From: Hyphomicrobium zavarzinii ATCC 27496
GTDB taxonomy: Bacteria > Pseudomonadota > Alphaproteobacteria > Rhizobiales > Hyphomicrobiaceae
Direction: 5' to 3'
Assembly: GCF_000383415.1 (NCBI RefSeq)
Contig: NZ_KB911256.1
Span: 535,076-599,075, forward strand
Length of the DNA: 64,000 nucleotides
How positions within the stretch are numbered: position 1 is the stretch's first letter; every line of letters starts with the position of its first letter. Both the position numbers and the translations under genes were made by a program. This document shows positions 1-8,517 of this stretch, one piece after another. The notes beneath the pieces were generated by a model. The model was given only the letters and a program-made list of their open reading frames with translations, was not told the DNA's origin and did not search any database.

Positions 1-1640
1 TGCGCCTCCTGGCCCAGGGCTCGGAGAACGTCTGCTGCGTGGGCGACGACGACCAGTCGATCTACGGCTGGCGCGGCGCCGAGGTCGACAACATCCTCCG
101 CTTCGAGAAGGATTTCCCCGGCGCCCGCGTCATCCGTCTCGAGCGCAACTATCGCTCGACAGGGCACATCCTTTCCGCTGCCTCCGGCCTCATCGCGCGC
201 AACAAGGGCCGCCTCGGCAAGACCCTCTTCACCGACGGAGAGGCGGGCGACAAAGTCACCGTCATGGGTGTCTGGGACGACGAGGAGGAAGCCCGCTCCA
301 TCACCAGCACCATCGAGGAACTGCGCAAGAACGGCCACTCGCTGAACCAGATCGCCATTCTGGTCCGCGCCTCGTTCCAGATGCGCGCCTTCGAAGACCG
401 TTTCGTCACCACCGGCCTGCCCTATCGCGTGATCGGCGGCCCGCGCTTCTACGAGCGCGCGGAGGTGAAGGATGCGCTTGCCTATCTCGAGGTGGCGCAC
501 AATCCCGCCAACGACCTCAAGTTCGAGCGCATCATCAATGTGCCGAAGCGGGGTCTCGGCGACACCAGCGTCGAGCGTATTCACACCCTGGCGCGCGCCC
601 GCGGCGTCCCGTTGTTCCGCGCGGCCCGCGAGATTGTCGAGACCGAGGAGCTGGGCGGCAAGGCCCGCAAATCGCTCTCGGACCTCGTCTTCCAGTTCGA
701 GCGCTGGCGCGGCCTGATCGAGACCATGAAGCACACCGATCTCGCCGAGCTCATCCTCGACGAGAGCGGCTACACGGCGCACTGGCAGGCCGACAAGAGC
801 CCGCAGGCCCAGTCGCGTCTCGAAAACCTGAAGGAGCTCGTGCGCTTCATGCACGAGTTCGAGACGCTTGAAGGGTTCCTGGAGCACGTCAGCCTCGTCA
901 TGGATACCGAGCAGGGCGACGACGGCGAGCGCGTGAGCCTGATGACGCTTCATGCCGCCAAGGGGCTGGAATTCGATACCGTGTTCCTTCCCGGCTGGGA
1001 GGAAGGCCTCTTCCCGCACCAGCGCTCGCTCGACGAAAGCGGCGAGAAGGGCCTCGAGGAGGAGCGCCGTCTGGCCTACGTCGGCATCACGCGCGCGCGG
1101 CGCCGGGCAAAGGTCTCGTTCGCGCAAAACCGCCGCACGCGCGGGCTCTATCAGTCCGCCATTCCCTCGCGCTTCGTGGACGATCTGCCCGAGGGCGACA
1201 CCGAGGTGCAGGAGACGAAGAGCCCCTTCGGCGGCGCCTATCAGAACTTCGGAAACCCGTTCGAAGGCGGGAATTTCGGCCGGGGCGGATATGGCAAGAG
1301 CCGCTTCGACGACGCCCAGCCCCGCTTTGGTTCGACCTACGACACGCCGGGCTGGCAGCGCGCGAAATCCTACGAGCAGTCTCAGAGCAGCAACTGGTCG
1401 CGGGACGCGGACCGCCAGCGCCAGGCCGGCATGCGCCCCATGAAGCCGACCATCACCATCGAAGGTCAGCTCATCGCCTCATCGTCTGCGGAGGGCGCCG
1501 GCTACAAGGTGGGCAATCGCGTGCGCCATCAGAAGTTCGGCCCCGGCACGGTCACCGAGGTCGACGGCAACAAGCTCACCATCGAGTTCGATCACGCCGG
1601 ACGGAAGCGCGTCGTCGACAGCTTCGTCGCCAAGATCTGA
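1..1640 (+). CDS. uvrD: ATP-dependent DNA helicase, UvrD/PcrA type (5' truncated by window)
   Basis: This is the 3' portion of a superfamily 1 helicase that unwinds DNA 3'-5' in nucleotide excision and mismatch repair. The reading frame is open from base 3, so the true start lies before the window and about 545 residues are visible. Near the visible N-terminus is the motif III region GDDDQSIYGWRG, followed by the motif IV segment RLERNYRST. The motif V/VI blocks MTLHAAKGLEF (near base 940) and YVGITRARRR (near base 1080) follow. The C-terminal 45 residues, from YKVGNRVRHQKFG, resemble the small Tudor-like domain of PcrA/UvrD that binds RNA polymerase. A Gly/Phe/Arg-rich low-complexity linker (about bases 1210-1440) precedes it. 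Family assignment is firm; choosing uvrD over pcrA is convention. Confidence 0.93.
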   Translation, partial: RLLAQGSENVCCVGDDDQSIYGWRGAEVDNILRFEKDFPGARVIRLERNYRSTGHILSAASGLIARNKGRLGKTLFTDGEAGDKVTVMGVWDDEEEARSITSTIEELRKNGHSLNQIAILVRASFQMRAFEDRFVTTGLPYRVIGGPRFYERAEVKDALAYLEVAHNPANDLKFERIINVPKRGLGDTSVERIHTLARARGVPLFRAAREIVETEELGGKARKSLSDLVFQFERWRGLIETMKHTDLAELILDESGYTAHWQADKSPQAQSRLENLKELVRFMHEFETLEGFLEHVSLVMDTEQGDDGERVSLMTLHAAKGLEFDTVFLPGWEEGLFPHQRSLDESGEKGLEEERRLAYVGITRARRRAKVSFAQNRRTRGLYQSAIPSRFVDDLPEGDTEVQETKSPFGGAYQNFGNPFEGGNFGRGGYGKSRFDDAQPRFGSTYDTPGWQRAKSYEQSQSSNWSRDADRQRQAGMRPMKPTITIEGQLIASSSAEGAGYKVGNRVRHQKFGPGTVTEVDGNKLTIEFDHAGRKRVVDSFVAKI

Positions 1641-1668
1641 AACGAAGCTAAGACAACACGAAGAGACA

Positions 1669-1884
1669 CTAGATCGGCGTCACTTTCGTGACGAAATGAC
1701 AGGGCCGGTACTTGCGCGCGTCGATAGCGACGCGCGTGCCCGGCGGCAGGGGCTGTTGCCCGCGCGTATCGAGAAACACCACCAGCCCGCTGTCCGTCAC
1801 GAGTTCCGCCGTGCTCATGGCCCAGGTGCGCACCGTGCCGCTGAAGCTGTGAACCCCCGGTTCGAACCTGTCGAGATCGTCCAT
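1669..1884 (-). CDS. small conserved hypothetical protein (71 aa)
   Basis: This is a 71-residue soluble protein with no recognised domain. It starts with ATG preceded by a purine-rich GGGAGACGACGGA stretch that can act as a ribosome binding site. The sequence has alternating hydrophobic strands and ends PCHFVTKVTP, which suggests a small beta fold. It sits in the gap between the helicase gene (convergent) and pcm (same strand, 78 bases upstream). The frame overlaps a longer open frame on the other strand that looks like a shadow. I infer it is a real gene from its start signal and from normal-looking composition. No function can be given. Confidence 0.5.
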   Translation of the reverse strand: MDDLDRFEPGVHSFSGTVRTWAMSTAELVTDSGLVVFLDTRGQQPLPPGTRVAIDARKYRPCHFVTKVTPI

Positions 1885-1962
1885 TCCGTCGTCTCCCTGA
1901 AAAGCTCCCCCACGCGCGCCCGTCGCGGTGCCGGATTGTGGTCCAGGTTTCAGCCCGCTGAC

Positions 1963-2646
1963 CTATCCCGGCCGGTCGTCCCGCCTCGTCAGCGGAACAA
2001 AGCACACCGGAATAATCTCTCTCAAGATCGTCGATTGATCTCTCCTCTTTTCGACGAGAATGAGTTGCTGCGAGCGATCGCCGACCGGCACGACCAGGCG
2101 TCCGCCCGGTTTGAGCTGGTCGAGCAGGGCGTCGGGAATGCTCGGCGGAGCGGCCGTCACCACGATCGCGTCGAACGGCGCTTCCTCCGGCCACCCGAGA
2201 TAGCCGTCCCCGACGCGGGTGGTGACATTGGTAAGTCCGATGGCCTCGAAGGTTTTCGCCGCGCGCTCCGCGAGCGGCCGGCAAAGCTCGATCGTGAACA
2301 CCGAGCGGGCGAGCCCGGCCAGAATGGCGGTCTGGTAGCCGCATCCGGTTCCGATCTCGAGGACCCTGTCGTCCGGCCCGATGTCGAGCAGGTCCGTCAT
2401 CAGGGCCACGATGAAAGGCTGAGAGATCGTCTGGCCGTATCCGATCGGCACCGGCCGGTTGAGATACGCCTCGGACATGCGATCGGGCGGAACGAAAAGG
2501 TGGCGCGGCACGTCGGCCAGAACGCGGAGCACGCGATCAGAGAGAGCTTTGTGGTTGAGGCGCGGAGCCAGCTCCGCCATCAGCCGCGCGACCTCGCGCG
2601 CCATGGCCTCGCGCGCCGGTCTCATCTCCTCGTCGATGGCGGTCAT
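1963..2646 (-). CDS. pcm: protein-L-isoaspartate O-methyltransferase
   Basis: The enzyme repairs damaged proteins by S-adenosylmethionine-dependent methylation of L-isoaspartyl residues. At 227 residues it has the usual family length. The family signature YGQTISQPFIVALM lies at residues 70-83 and the AdoMet-binding motif VLEIGTGCGYQT at 95-106. The acidic motif II region FTIELCRPLAE follows. The open frame extends 40 codons upstream to 2766, but that extension has no family character. I chose the ATG at 2646 because MTAIDEEMRPAREAM is a typical Pcm N-terminus. In many proteobacteria pcm neighbours surE; here it neighbours a small hypothetical gene and a divergent bactofilin. Confidence 0.93.
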   Translation of the reverse strand: MTAIDEEMRPAREAMAREVARLMAELAPRLNHKALSDRVLRVLADVPRHLFVPPDRMSEAYLNRPVPIGYGQTISQPFIVALMTDLLDIGPDDRVLEIGTGCGYQTAILAGLARSVFTIELCRPLAERAAKTFEAIGLTNVTTRVGDGYLGWPEEAPFDAIVVTAAPPSIPDALLDQLKPGGRLVVPVGDRSQQLILVEKRRDQSTILREIIPVCFVPLTRRDDRPG

Positions 2647-2862
2647 GAAAACATGGCCTCCGAACGTCCACCCGCCGGGCGCGGATGGGAAGCCCGCCGC
2701 ATCATGGCATCGAATCTTCGCAATCCGAAACGGGCCGTTCGCGAGCTTTCCACATACCTCCGCCATGGTCTCGCGGCGAGCAAAAGTCTTGACATGAATT
2801 CGACGAACTCAAGCCGCAAGCATGGCGCGTGCGGATCATGTGTAGCGTCAGGGAGAGTGAGT

Positions 2863-3420
2863 ATGGTTTTCAGTCGCAAGCCCGAGCCCGTTCCAGCCGA
2901 AGCCCCCGCACCTCAGTTGCGCAGAATGGACCGCGGTCCCGGTGTCGAGAAACAGCATCTGCACGCCGTCGCATCGGCAGGCACTCCAACCCAATCCGTG
3001 ATCGGCAACGATCTGTCGATTGAGGGACAGACCATCACCATCCGCTGCAAGGGCTCGCTCAAGGTTCTCGGCAACATCCAGGCCGACCTTCACAGCCGCC
3101 AGCTCGAGGTGGGCAAGGAAGCGATCATCCAGGGCGCCATCGCCGCGGAGACCGTGGACGTGTTCGGCCGCGTCAACGGCGCCATCATGGGCCAGCACGT
3201 CGTTCTTCATGCCGGCGCTGAGGTCGAGGGCGATATTCACAGCCATTTGCTGTCGATCGAGCAGGGCGCCGCATTCGACGGCCGCTCGCGCCGCGTGAAG
3301 GATCCCGCCGAGATCGCCCCGCAGCTCGAGCGCACGGGAGGCCCCGTCCAGGGCGAGGTTGACCGCACCTACAGCAGCGGTGCGACGATCCCGTCCCACA
3401 TCCATCCGATGGCTGGCTAG
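2863..3420 (+). CDS. bactofilin family cytoskeletal protein
   Basis: Bactofilins form nucleotide-independent filaments that scaffold envelope processes such as localised peptidoglycan synthesis. The 185-residue product has the polymerising beta-helix core at about residues 45-145. Its repeated turns can be seen as IKCKG-like, VLGNIQAD, AIIQGAIAAETVDVFG, GAIMG and AEVEGDI segments. The core is flanked by a disordered Pro-rich N-terminus and a disordered C-terminal tail, as is usual. The start is the ATG at 2863 behind GGGAGAG. The frame is open much further upstream, but that part lies antiparallel to pcm and is not bactofilin-like. No M23 peptidase partner gene is adjacent. Confidence 0.9.
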   Translation: MVFSRKPEPVPAEAPAPQLRRMDRGPGVEKQHLHAVASAGTPTQSVIGNDLSIEGQTITIRCKGSLKVLGNIQADLHSRQLEVGKEAIIQGAIAAETVDVFGRVNGAIMGQHVVLHAGAEVEGDIHSHLLSIEQGAAFDGRSRRVKDPAEIAPQLERTGGPVQGEVDRTYSSGATIPSHIHPMAG

Positions 3421-3537
3421 CTCTCGCGCAACGCCGGTAACCGTGGGGCTCCGGGGGGCCGCACGAAGCAAGAGAATATGCTACCAAGCTTCGGGGGATG
3501 GCCGCTCGGCCGTCCCCCGGATCGTTTGGACCCAAGC

Positions 3538-4404
3538 ATGAACTATCGTCACATCTATCACGCCGGCAATTTCGCGGACGTCCTGAAGCACGCCGTTCTC
3601 GCTCTCGTCGTCGAGCACCTGAAGCTCAAGGAGCAGCCGTTCCGCATCGTCGACACCCACGCCGGCATCGGCCTCTACGATCTCGCGAGTGAGGAGGCGC
3701 AGAAGACTGGAGAATGGCGCGACGGCATCGGTCGCATTCTCGCCGATACGCCCCCGGCCGAGGTCGCCGAAATCCTTGCACCTTATCTCGACGTGGTGCG
3801 CGCTGAGAACGAAGGGCGCAACGAGATCGTGCGCTATCCCGGAAGTCCGCGCGTCGCACGCCGTCTCATGCGTCCCGGCGATGCGCTCGTCGTCAACGAA
3901 GCCCATCCGGAGGATGCCGCACGCCTCAAGGCGCTGTTCGCGAAGGACGCTGCCACCAAGACGCTCGCGATCGACGGATGGACGGCACTCAAGGCCGTGC
4001 TGCCTCCGAAGGAGCGTCGCGGCCTCGTGCTGATCGATCCGCCGTTTGAGGAGCCGGGAGAGTTTCGCCGTATCGTCGAGGGGCTTTCCGCTGCGCATCG
4101 CCGCTTCGCCACGGGAACCGTCATCGTCTGGTATCCAGTGAAGGACACCCGCGCCGTTCGCGCGTTCCTGCGTGATGCAGCGGCGCTCGCAATACCCAAG
4201 ATGCTGTCGGTGGAGCTCTTCGTTCGCACGCCGTTCAGCGAAGGCGAGCTGTCTGGCACGGGGCTCCTGATTCTCAACCCGCCGTTCACGCTCGAGGCCA
4301 AGCTTAGAACGCTTCTTCCTTATCTCACGCGTGTTCTAGCCCGGGCAAAGGGTGCGGAAAGCCGTGTGGAATGGCTTACGGGCGAGCGCATAACGTCTTC
4401 TTAG
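3538..4404 (+). CDS. rlmJ: 23S rRNA (adenine(2030)-N(6))-methyltransferase
   Basis: RlmJ methylates A2030 (E. coli numbering) of 23S rRNA using AdoMet. The 288-residue protein opens with the family signature MNYRHIYHAGNFADVLKH. It has the AdoMet site DTHAGIGLYD at residues 39-48 and the catalytic DPPF motif at 167-170 (LIDPPFEEP). Length matches the family. The ATG at 3538 was chosen because it begins exactly at the conserved MNYRH N-terminus, although the frame is open 20 codons further upstream. It stands alone, between the bactofilin gene and a small secreted-protein gene. Confidence 0.95.
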   Translation: MNYRHIYHAGNFADVLKHAVLALVVEHLKLKEQPFRIVDTHAGIGLYDLASEEAQKTGEWRDGIGRILADTPPAEVAEILAPYLDVVRAENEGRNEIVRYPGSPRVARRLMRPGDALVVNEAHPEDAARLKALFAKDAATKTLAIDGWTALKAVLPPKERRGLVLIDPPFEEPGEFRRIVEGLSAAHRRFATGTVIVWYPVKDTRAVRAFLRDAAALAIPKMLSVELFVRTPFSEGELSGTGLLILNPPFTLEAKLRTLLPYLTRVLARAKGAESRVEWLTGERITSS

Positions 4405-4617
4405 AGCGATGTGATTTGCGCTCGTCTGGAGAAGCTTCACAGCCCGTTTGCGATCGCGCGAAAGCGCGAGTTGTGCCCGCGCCACGAGAAACCGAAAAAC
4501 GTATCGGGCTCTCGCTTTCCTGTGAATGACGGATGGTGAGCGTCCATCAAGTGGGGCAGAGTCCCTCCAGTTCCGCTACGCGCAGGAACTGCGTTCATTC
4601 TTCCAGGGAGAAAATCA

Positions 4618-4941
4618 ATGAAAGCTCTGCGTTCAGTGATGGCGCTTGCGGCGGTCGCGGGCCTCGCAGTCACGGCCACCACGGCCGAGGCCAAGACCTG
4701 TGTGCGCAAGGGTGCGATTGGCGAAGCGGGCAGCCAGCAGGATGCCAAGCTGCAGGTCGACGAAGCGCTGCTGCAGGCTGTCGATTGGGGCGCCTGGGCT
4801 GCGTGGATGGGATCGAACAACAAGGTCGGCGCCGCGGCGAACCTGCCGGGCTACACCTACGGTCCGCGCACCTATAGCTGCAAGCAGGGCGGATCTTGGG
4901 GCTGGACCTGCCGCGGCTCGGCCACGATCTGCAAGCTCTGA
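4618..4941 (+). CDS. small secreted Cys-motif protein (107 aa)
   Basis: This is an exported protein of unknown function. It has a clear Sec signal peptide (MKALRS, then a hydrophobic stretch, then TTAEA-K, cleavage near residue 25) and an ATG behind a good GGGAGA ribosome binding site. The mature part has cysteines in the pattern C near the N-terminus, then SC, TC and IC near the C-terminus. The ending WTCRGSATIC matches the end of the Cys region in the next gene (HTCTASATVC). A strong terminator follows at 4972, so it is probably monocistronic. I infer it belongs with 5238-6203 and 31913-32272 to a family of small secreted proteins common in Hyphomicrobiales. Confidence 0.75.
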   Translation: MKALRSVMALAAVAGLAVTATTAEAKTCVRKGAIGEAGSQQDAKLQVDEALLQAVDWGAWAAWMGSNNKVGAAANLPGYTYGPRTYSCKQGGSWGWTCRGSATICKL

Positions 4942-4971
4942 TCAAGCAGACGAAAGACCGACGGAGTTCAA

Positions 4972-5007
4972 CACCGCGTCCTTTACTGAAGGGCGCGGTG
5001 ATTTTTT
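4972..5007 (+). terminator. rho-independent terminator of the 4618 gene
   Basis: The inverted repeat CACCGCGTCC / GGGCGCGGTG forms a 10-bp stem with one G-U pair and a nine-base loop. It is followed by ATTTTTT. It lies 31 bases after the stop codon of the secreted protein gene. Confidence 0.85.
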
Positions 5008-5123
5008 GCCCGATGCGCGCTTATTGTGACACGGGGACATGACATGAACATGCGCGTCTTCTGGGCTGATCTCGCGGGGGAATTTACCAGGTCGCGGGGC
5101 TGCAGGCCTGACCAGCGTCACTT

Positions 5124-5151
5124 TTGCTCTATTAGTAAAGCTGCGCATAAT
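5124..5151 (+). promoter_or_regulatory. possible sigma-70-type promoter for the 5238 gene
   Basis: TTGCTC and CATAAT are separated by 16 bases, in the otherwise GC-rich gap between the terminator at 4972 and the start at 5238. The predicted transcript would have a leader of about 80 bases. This rests on sequence resemblance only. Confidence 0.3.
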
Positions 5152-5237
5152 GTTGCCAAGCGGTCTAGGCATGCTGGCTGGACACCGCTATAGCAGCACG
5201 AAGACCAAATGATTTTCGGCCGTTACGGAGAAACTTG

Positions 5238-6203
5238 ATGAGTTTCGTGTCCAAGCTAGCCCTTGCCACCGCGCTGACCGGTGCCCTTGCCTTCGCTCAT
5301 CCGGCGCTGGCGGGCTGCAAGCGCATGGGCTTCACGGTCAACGACTACGGCAAGGATGGCCCGACCAAGGACGCTCAGGAGCTGCTCGACAAGCACATCT
5401 CGACCTGGGCCGCCGAGCAGGGCATCGAGAAGTACAGCGTCGGCAAGAAGGATGTGAGCTGCGAGCTCTACCTCAACCTGATCGTCTTCGACGAGCACAC
5501 CTGCACCGCCTCGGCGACAGTCTGCTGGGGTGGCGACATCCAGAAGCAGCAGGACGCCAAGTCCACGAAGTCGTCTCCTGCGAAGAAGGAAGCGGCGGCC
5601 GACACGTCGTCCGAAAGCAAGTCGTCTTCCGAGGGCAAGTCGTCTTCGAAGACGGCGGAGAAGTCCGAGCCGGCCAAGACCGAGGCTGACAAGTCCGGGT
5701 CAAGCAAGCCCGAGGAGAAGAAGTCGGCTGAGACCAAGCCCGCTGAAGCTCCCGCCACCACCCCTGCCGTAGAGCAGAAGTCGGCTGAGGCTTCGCCGCG
5801 TCAGGAGAAGCCGGACTCGACGCCGCCGGAAACCCCGGCAGCCGCTCCGGCTCCTGTCGAGACGGGCACGATCCCGGTGGCGCCTGCCGCTGCCGCAACG
5901 GCTGAGGCCGCTGGCGTTCCGGCAGCCGCCGTCGAACCCGCGAAGGTCGATGCTGCTGCCGACGCCGAAGCCAACAGCAAGGCAACGGCCGCTGCCGAGG
6001 CCGCTGCCGCCGCCGCCGAGCGTGCCGCCGCCGCTGCCGAACGCGCTGCCCAGGCCGCCGAGCGGGCCGCTGCCGCTCTTGCCGAGCGTCCCGCACCAGC
6101 CGCGGCTCCGGCTCCTGCCGCCGAGGCAACGCCTCCGGCTGCCGCGACGCCTCCGGCCACGGCGGCAACCGCTCCGGTCGCACCGGTCACGCCGACGCCC
6201 TGA
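5238..6203 (+). CDS. secreted Cys-motif protein with long Ala/Pro/Glu-rich tail
   Basis: This is an exported protein of unknown function, 321 residues. The signal peptide ends near AHPALA-G (about residue 26). Residues about 27-100 form a small domain with cysteines in the pattern CKRMG...SCELY...HTCTASATVC. This resembles the whole mature part of the upstream gene at 4618. From about residue 105 the protein is low complexity. It first has a Lys/Ser/Glu-rich stretch, then a Pro/Ala stretch, then a run built on AAERAA (about bases 5980-6100) that should be an alanine-rich helix or coiled coil, and finally APAAEATPPAA repeats. ATG 5238 is preferred over the TTG just before it because GGAG lies seven bases upstream. 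Confidence 0.75.
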   Translation: MSFVSKLALATALTGALAFAHPALAGCKRMGFTVNDYGKDGPTKDAQELLDKHISTWAAEQGIEKYSVGKKDVSCELYLNLIVFDEHTCTASATVCWGGDIQKQQDAKSTKSSPAKKEAAADTSSESKSSSEGKSSSKTAEKSEPAKTEADKSGSSKPEEKKSAETKPAEAPATTPAVEQKSAEASPRQEKPDSTPPETPAAAPAPVETGTIPVAPAAAATAEAAGVPAAAVEPAKVDAAADAEANSKATAAAEAAAAAAERAAAAAERAAQAAERAAAALAERPAPAAAPAPAAEATPPAAATPPATAATAPVAPVTPTP

Positions 6204-6231
6204 TCATCGGGCGAGAGGCACGCAAAACAAG

Positions 6232-6266
6232 AACGCCGGACGGAGAAGCTCCGTCCGGCGTTTTCT
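6232..6266. terminator. strong rho-independent terminator between convergent genes
   Basis: AACGCCGGACGGAG / CTCCGTCCGGCGTT is a perfect 14-bp stem with a three-base loop AAG, followed by TTCTCTTTT. It lies between the end of the secreted protein gene and the convergent fetB end. It best serves the plus-strand gene but may work in both directions. Confidence 0.9.
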
Positions 6267-6285
6267 CTTTTGGAGGCCGTTCCTT

Positions 6286-7083
6286 TTACGCCTTCGCCAG
6301 CCGGTCCAGCCGCAACCTGTGGCGCTCGTCCGTGAGCAGCAGCACGGACCCGAGCCCGGCGCCGACCACCGCGATCCCGGTCGACCCGGCAATCAGGAAC
6401 ATGATCATCACCTGGTATTTCGCCGCCGAGACCGGGTCGATGCCGGCGAGGATCTGTCCTGTCATCATGCCCGGCAGCGAAACCACACCGGTTGCCGCCA
6501 TCGCGGTCAGGATCGGCATGAGCCCGGTCGTCAGCGCGCGCCGCAGGATTGCGTCGAGTGCCTCGTATCGCCCCGCGCCGAGCGCGAGCCGAGCTTCGAT
6601 CGCCGGCCGCTCGCGAACCACGCCTGAGGTCATCGCGTCGAGGACAAGTGTCGTTCCCGAGAGCGCATTGCCGAGCATCATTCCGAAGATCGGCAGCACG
6701 TAGCGCGGCGCATACCAGGGCTCGGGACCGATCACCGCGATCGCGGCGAACATCGTGGCGAGGAGCCCCGCGAAGAACGGCGCGCCTGCGCCGAGCGCCA
6801 GGGCGAGCGGCCCCATGATCCGCCGTTCTTGCCGCGAGACCACCTCGAATGCCGCTGCGGCCGTCATGAACAGACCAAACAGAATGGTCCAGATCGGCGC
6901 ATCGAGCGTGAAGATGAACTTGAGCGCGAGCGCCACGATGGAAAGCTGGATCACCATGCGCAGTGCCGAGACCGCGAGCGTGCGCTCGAGACCGAGCCGG
7001 AACCAGACCGACACCACGCCGTTGGCGATCAGGAGCAACGCGGCGAGCGCCAGATCCCAGAACGAAAGCTCGACATAGCTCAT
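6286..7083 (-). CDS. fetB: FetB/YbbM-type ABC transporter permease
   Basis: This is the membrane subunit of a two-gene ABC system of the UPF0014 family. In E. coli the FetAB pair is linked to iron export and peroxide resistance. The 265-residue protein is strongly hydrophobic with about seven membrane segments. It carries the family block PIFGMMLGNALSGTTL around residue 130, and a cytoplasmic coupling stretch EARLALGAGRYEALD follows. The start overlaps the end of the ATPase gene by four bases, so the pair is translationally coupled. Substrate is inferred from the family only. Confidence 0.87.
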   Translation of the reverse strand: MSYVELSFWDLALAALLLIANGVVSVWFRLGLERTLAVSALRMVIQLSIVALALKFIFTLDAPIWTILFGLFMTAAAAFEVVSRQERRIMGPLALALGAGAPFFAGLLATMFAAIAVIGPEPWYAPRYVLPIFGMMLGNALSGTTLVLDAMTSGVVRERPAIEARLALGAGRYEALDAILRRALTTGLMPILTAMAATGVVSLPGMMTGQILAGIDPVSAAKYQVMIMFLIAGSTGIAVVGAGLGSVLLLTDERHRLRLDRLAKA

Positions 7084-7703
7084 GGCGGCGGCATCCTGGC
7101 TGTCTTCGGAGTTCTTGCTGAAGGCGCAAGCTGAAGGCGCGCGTGCGCGAGCCGGCCGATCAGCGCCGTGTCATGGCTCGCGATCAGCACGCTGCGTCCC
7201 GCGAGAAGCTGGAACCGGATCAACTCCTCCACGAGCGCCGTCGAGCCGATGTCGAGCGCGCCTGTCGGCTCGTCGAGCAGCAGCACCCGGGGCTCGTCGA
7301 CGAGCGCGCGAACGAGCGCAATTCTCTGCCGCTCGCCTGTCGAAAGAAGGCTCACCGGCCGGTCCAGCACATCTTCGTCGAGGCCGACGGCAGCGAGCAG
7401 GCGGACGATGCGCGGCTGCACCGCAGCGGCCGCCGGCAACGTCCCGCGTGGCGTGTCGGCCCACCAGCCTGGCTCGGCCGCAGCATACCGTGCAAGCCTG
7501 CGCCATTCGGTGGCGGGCATCTCGCGCCGCTCGGTGCCGTCCAGGAAGAGTTGTCCCTCGACCGGATCGAGATCGGCGATCGCGCGCAGGATGCGCGTCT
7601 TGCCGGAGCCCGACGGCCCTTCGATCGCAAGGCATTCGCCGTCCGCGACTGCAAAGGAAAGGGGCGGCAGGGCGCCTATTCTGAGATGTTCAACGCGAAG
7701 CAA
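7080..7703 (-). CDS. fetA: FetA-type ABC transporter ATP-binding protein
   Basis: This is the ATPase partner of the permease encoded immediately downstream. It has Walker A GPSGSGKT at residues 29-36 and the ABC signature LSTGERQ at 120-126. Walker B VLLLDEPTGALD lies around 140-151 and the switch His is in LIASHD (H177). At 207 residues it is a short stand-alone ATPase, like FetA/YbbL. The four-base overlap with fetB shows a two-gene operon. Iron as substrate is inferred from the family and is not visible in this sequence. Confidence 0.87.
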   Translation of the reverse strand: MLRVEHLRIGALPPLSFAVADGECLAIEGPSGSGKTRILRAIADLDPVEGQLFLDGTERREMPATEWRRLARYAAAEPGWWADTPRGTLPAAAAVQPRIVRLLAAVGLDEDVLDRPVSLLSTGERQRIALVRALVDEPRVLLLDEPTGALDIGSTALVEELIRFQLLAGRSVLIASHDTALIGRLAHARLQLAPSARTPKTARMPPP

Positions 7704-7893
7704 GACAGGTCTCTACCGTCAGCCGAAATCCGCACGCCGGGGAAGGGCCCGGAAAAGAAGAATCACGCGCGCATGCACGCGCCGGATAGGGACGCATAGA
7801 GCGCTTTCATCGAACTGAAAACGGAATTTGCGGAAAGGGGGCGGATCGCCGGCGCGCTGCCCCTCCCGGGACGCTGTCAGCGCGGGGGCCGAG

Positions 7894-8262
7894 TTAGCTG
7901 GCGAGGCCGGTGTTGGTGATCGTTTCGACGAACGCGTTATGGTCGAACGGCTTCATCATGTAGGTGTCGGCGCCGGCTGCGAAAGCGCGCGAGATGTCAG
8001 CGGGATCGTTTTCGGTCGTCGCATAGATGATCAGCGGCCGCTGGGCGCTGCCCGCAAACCGCAGCGCGGACAGGAACTCGATGGTGGTCTTGCCGGGAAG
8101 GCGCGCGTCGAGAATGACGGCGTCCACGCCCTTGTCGCGGCAGAGCAGCAGGGCAGGGTCTGCGGAATCGGCCTCCAGCACCTCGAACTGCATCTTTTCG
8201 AGGTAGTGCCGCGCGACCTTGCGAATGACCTCGGATTGATCGGCAATCAGGCACCGCTTCAT
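7894..8262 (-). CDS. single-domain response regulator (CheY-like receiver)
   Basis: The protein is a lone receiver domain of 122 residues with no output domain. The phosphoacceptor is D52 (AVILDARLPG). The conserved Thr is in IIYATTEND (T82/T83) and the conserved Lys is K104 (YMMKPFD). The acidic pocket is DQ at residues 8-9 rather than the usual DD or DE. It lies 255 bases downstream of chpT on the same strand. That arrangement suggests it takes part in, or competes for, phosphate in the ChpT relay, but this is inference from position. It is not the CpdR orthologue; that is encoded at 62274. Confidence 0.85.
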   Translation of the reverse strand: MKRCLIADQSEVIRKVARHYLEKMQFEVLEADSADPALLLCRDKGVDAVILDARLPGKTTIEFLSALRFAGSAQRPLIIYATTENDPADISRAFAAGADTYMMKPFDHNAFVETITNTGLAS

Positions 8263-8517
8263 GGATGTCGTGGCTCCGACCTATCTATTGAGTAGCACCA
8301 GTGAAATCCGCTCACGCGACTTTCGTTGCAGACGACACGCAACCTGCGCGGGCGTCTCCAAAGTCATTTGTGCTTTAAAGGAGTTAACGACTGGTTGAGG
8401 AACGCGCGTCGGCGGCACGCGTGTCCGCGCTGGAAGCCTTGGAATTGATGCGCGATAACGCCGGAACCCGCGCCGCGGCCTGCGGGGCGAAAAGTAAAAG
8501 GGGGTCGGCGGATCGAG

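Noticed and set aside
1696..2862. Long upstream extension of the bactofilin frame
   Set aside because: The extension overlaps pcm on the other strand and has no bactofilin character. ATG 2863 has a good ribosome site and a normal N-terminus.
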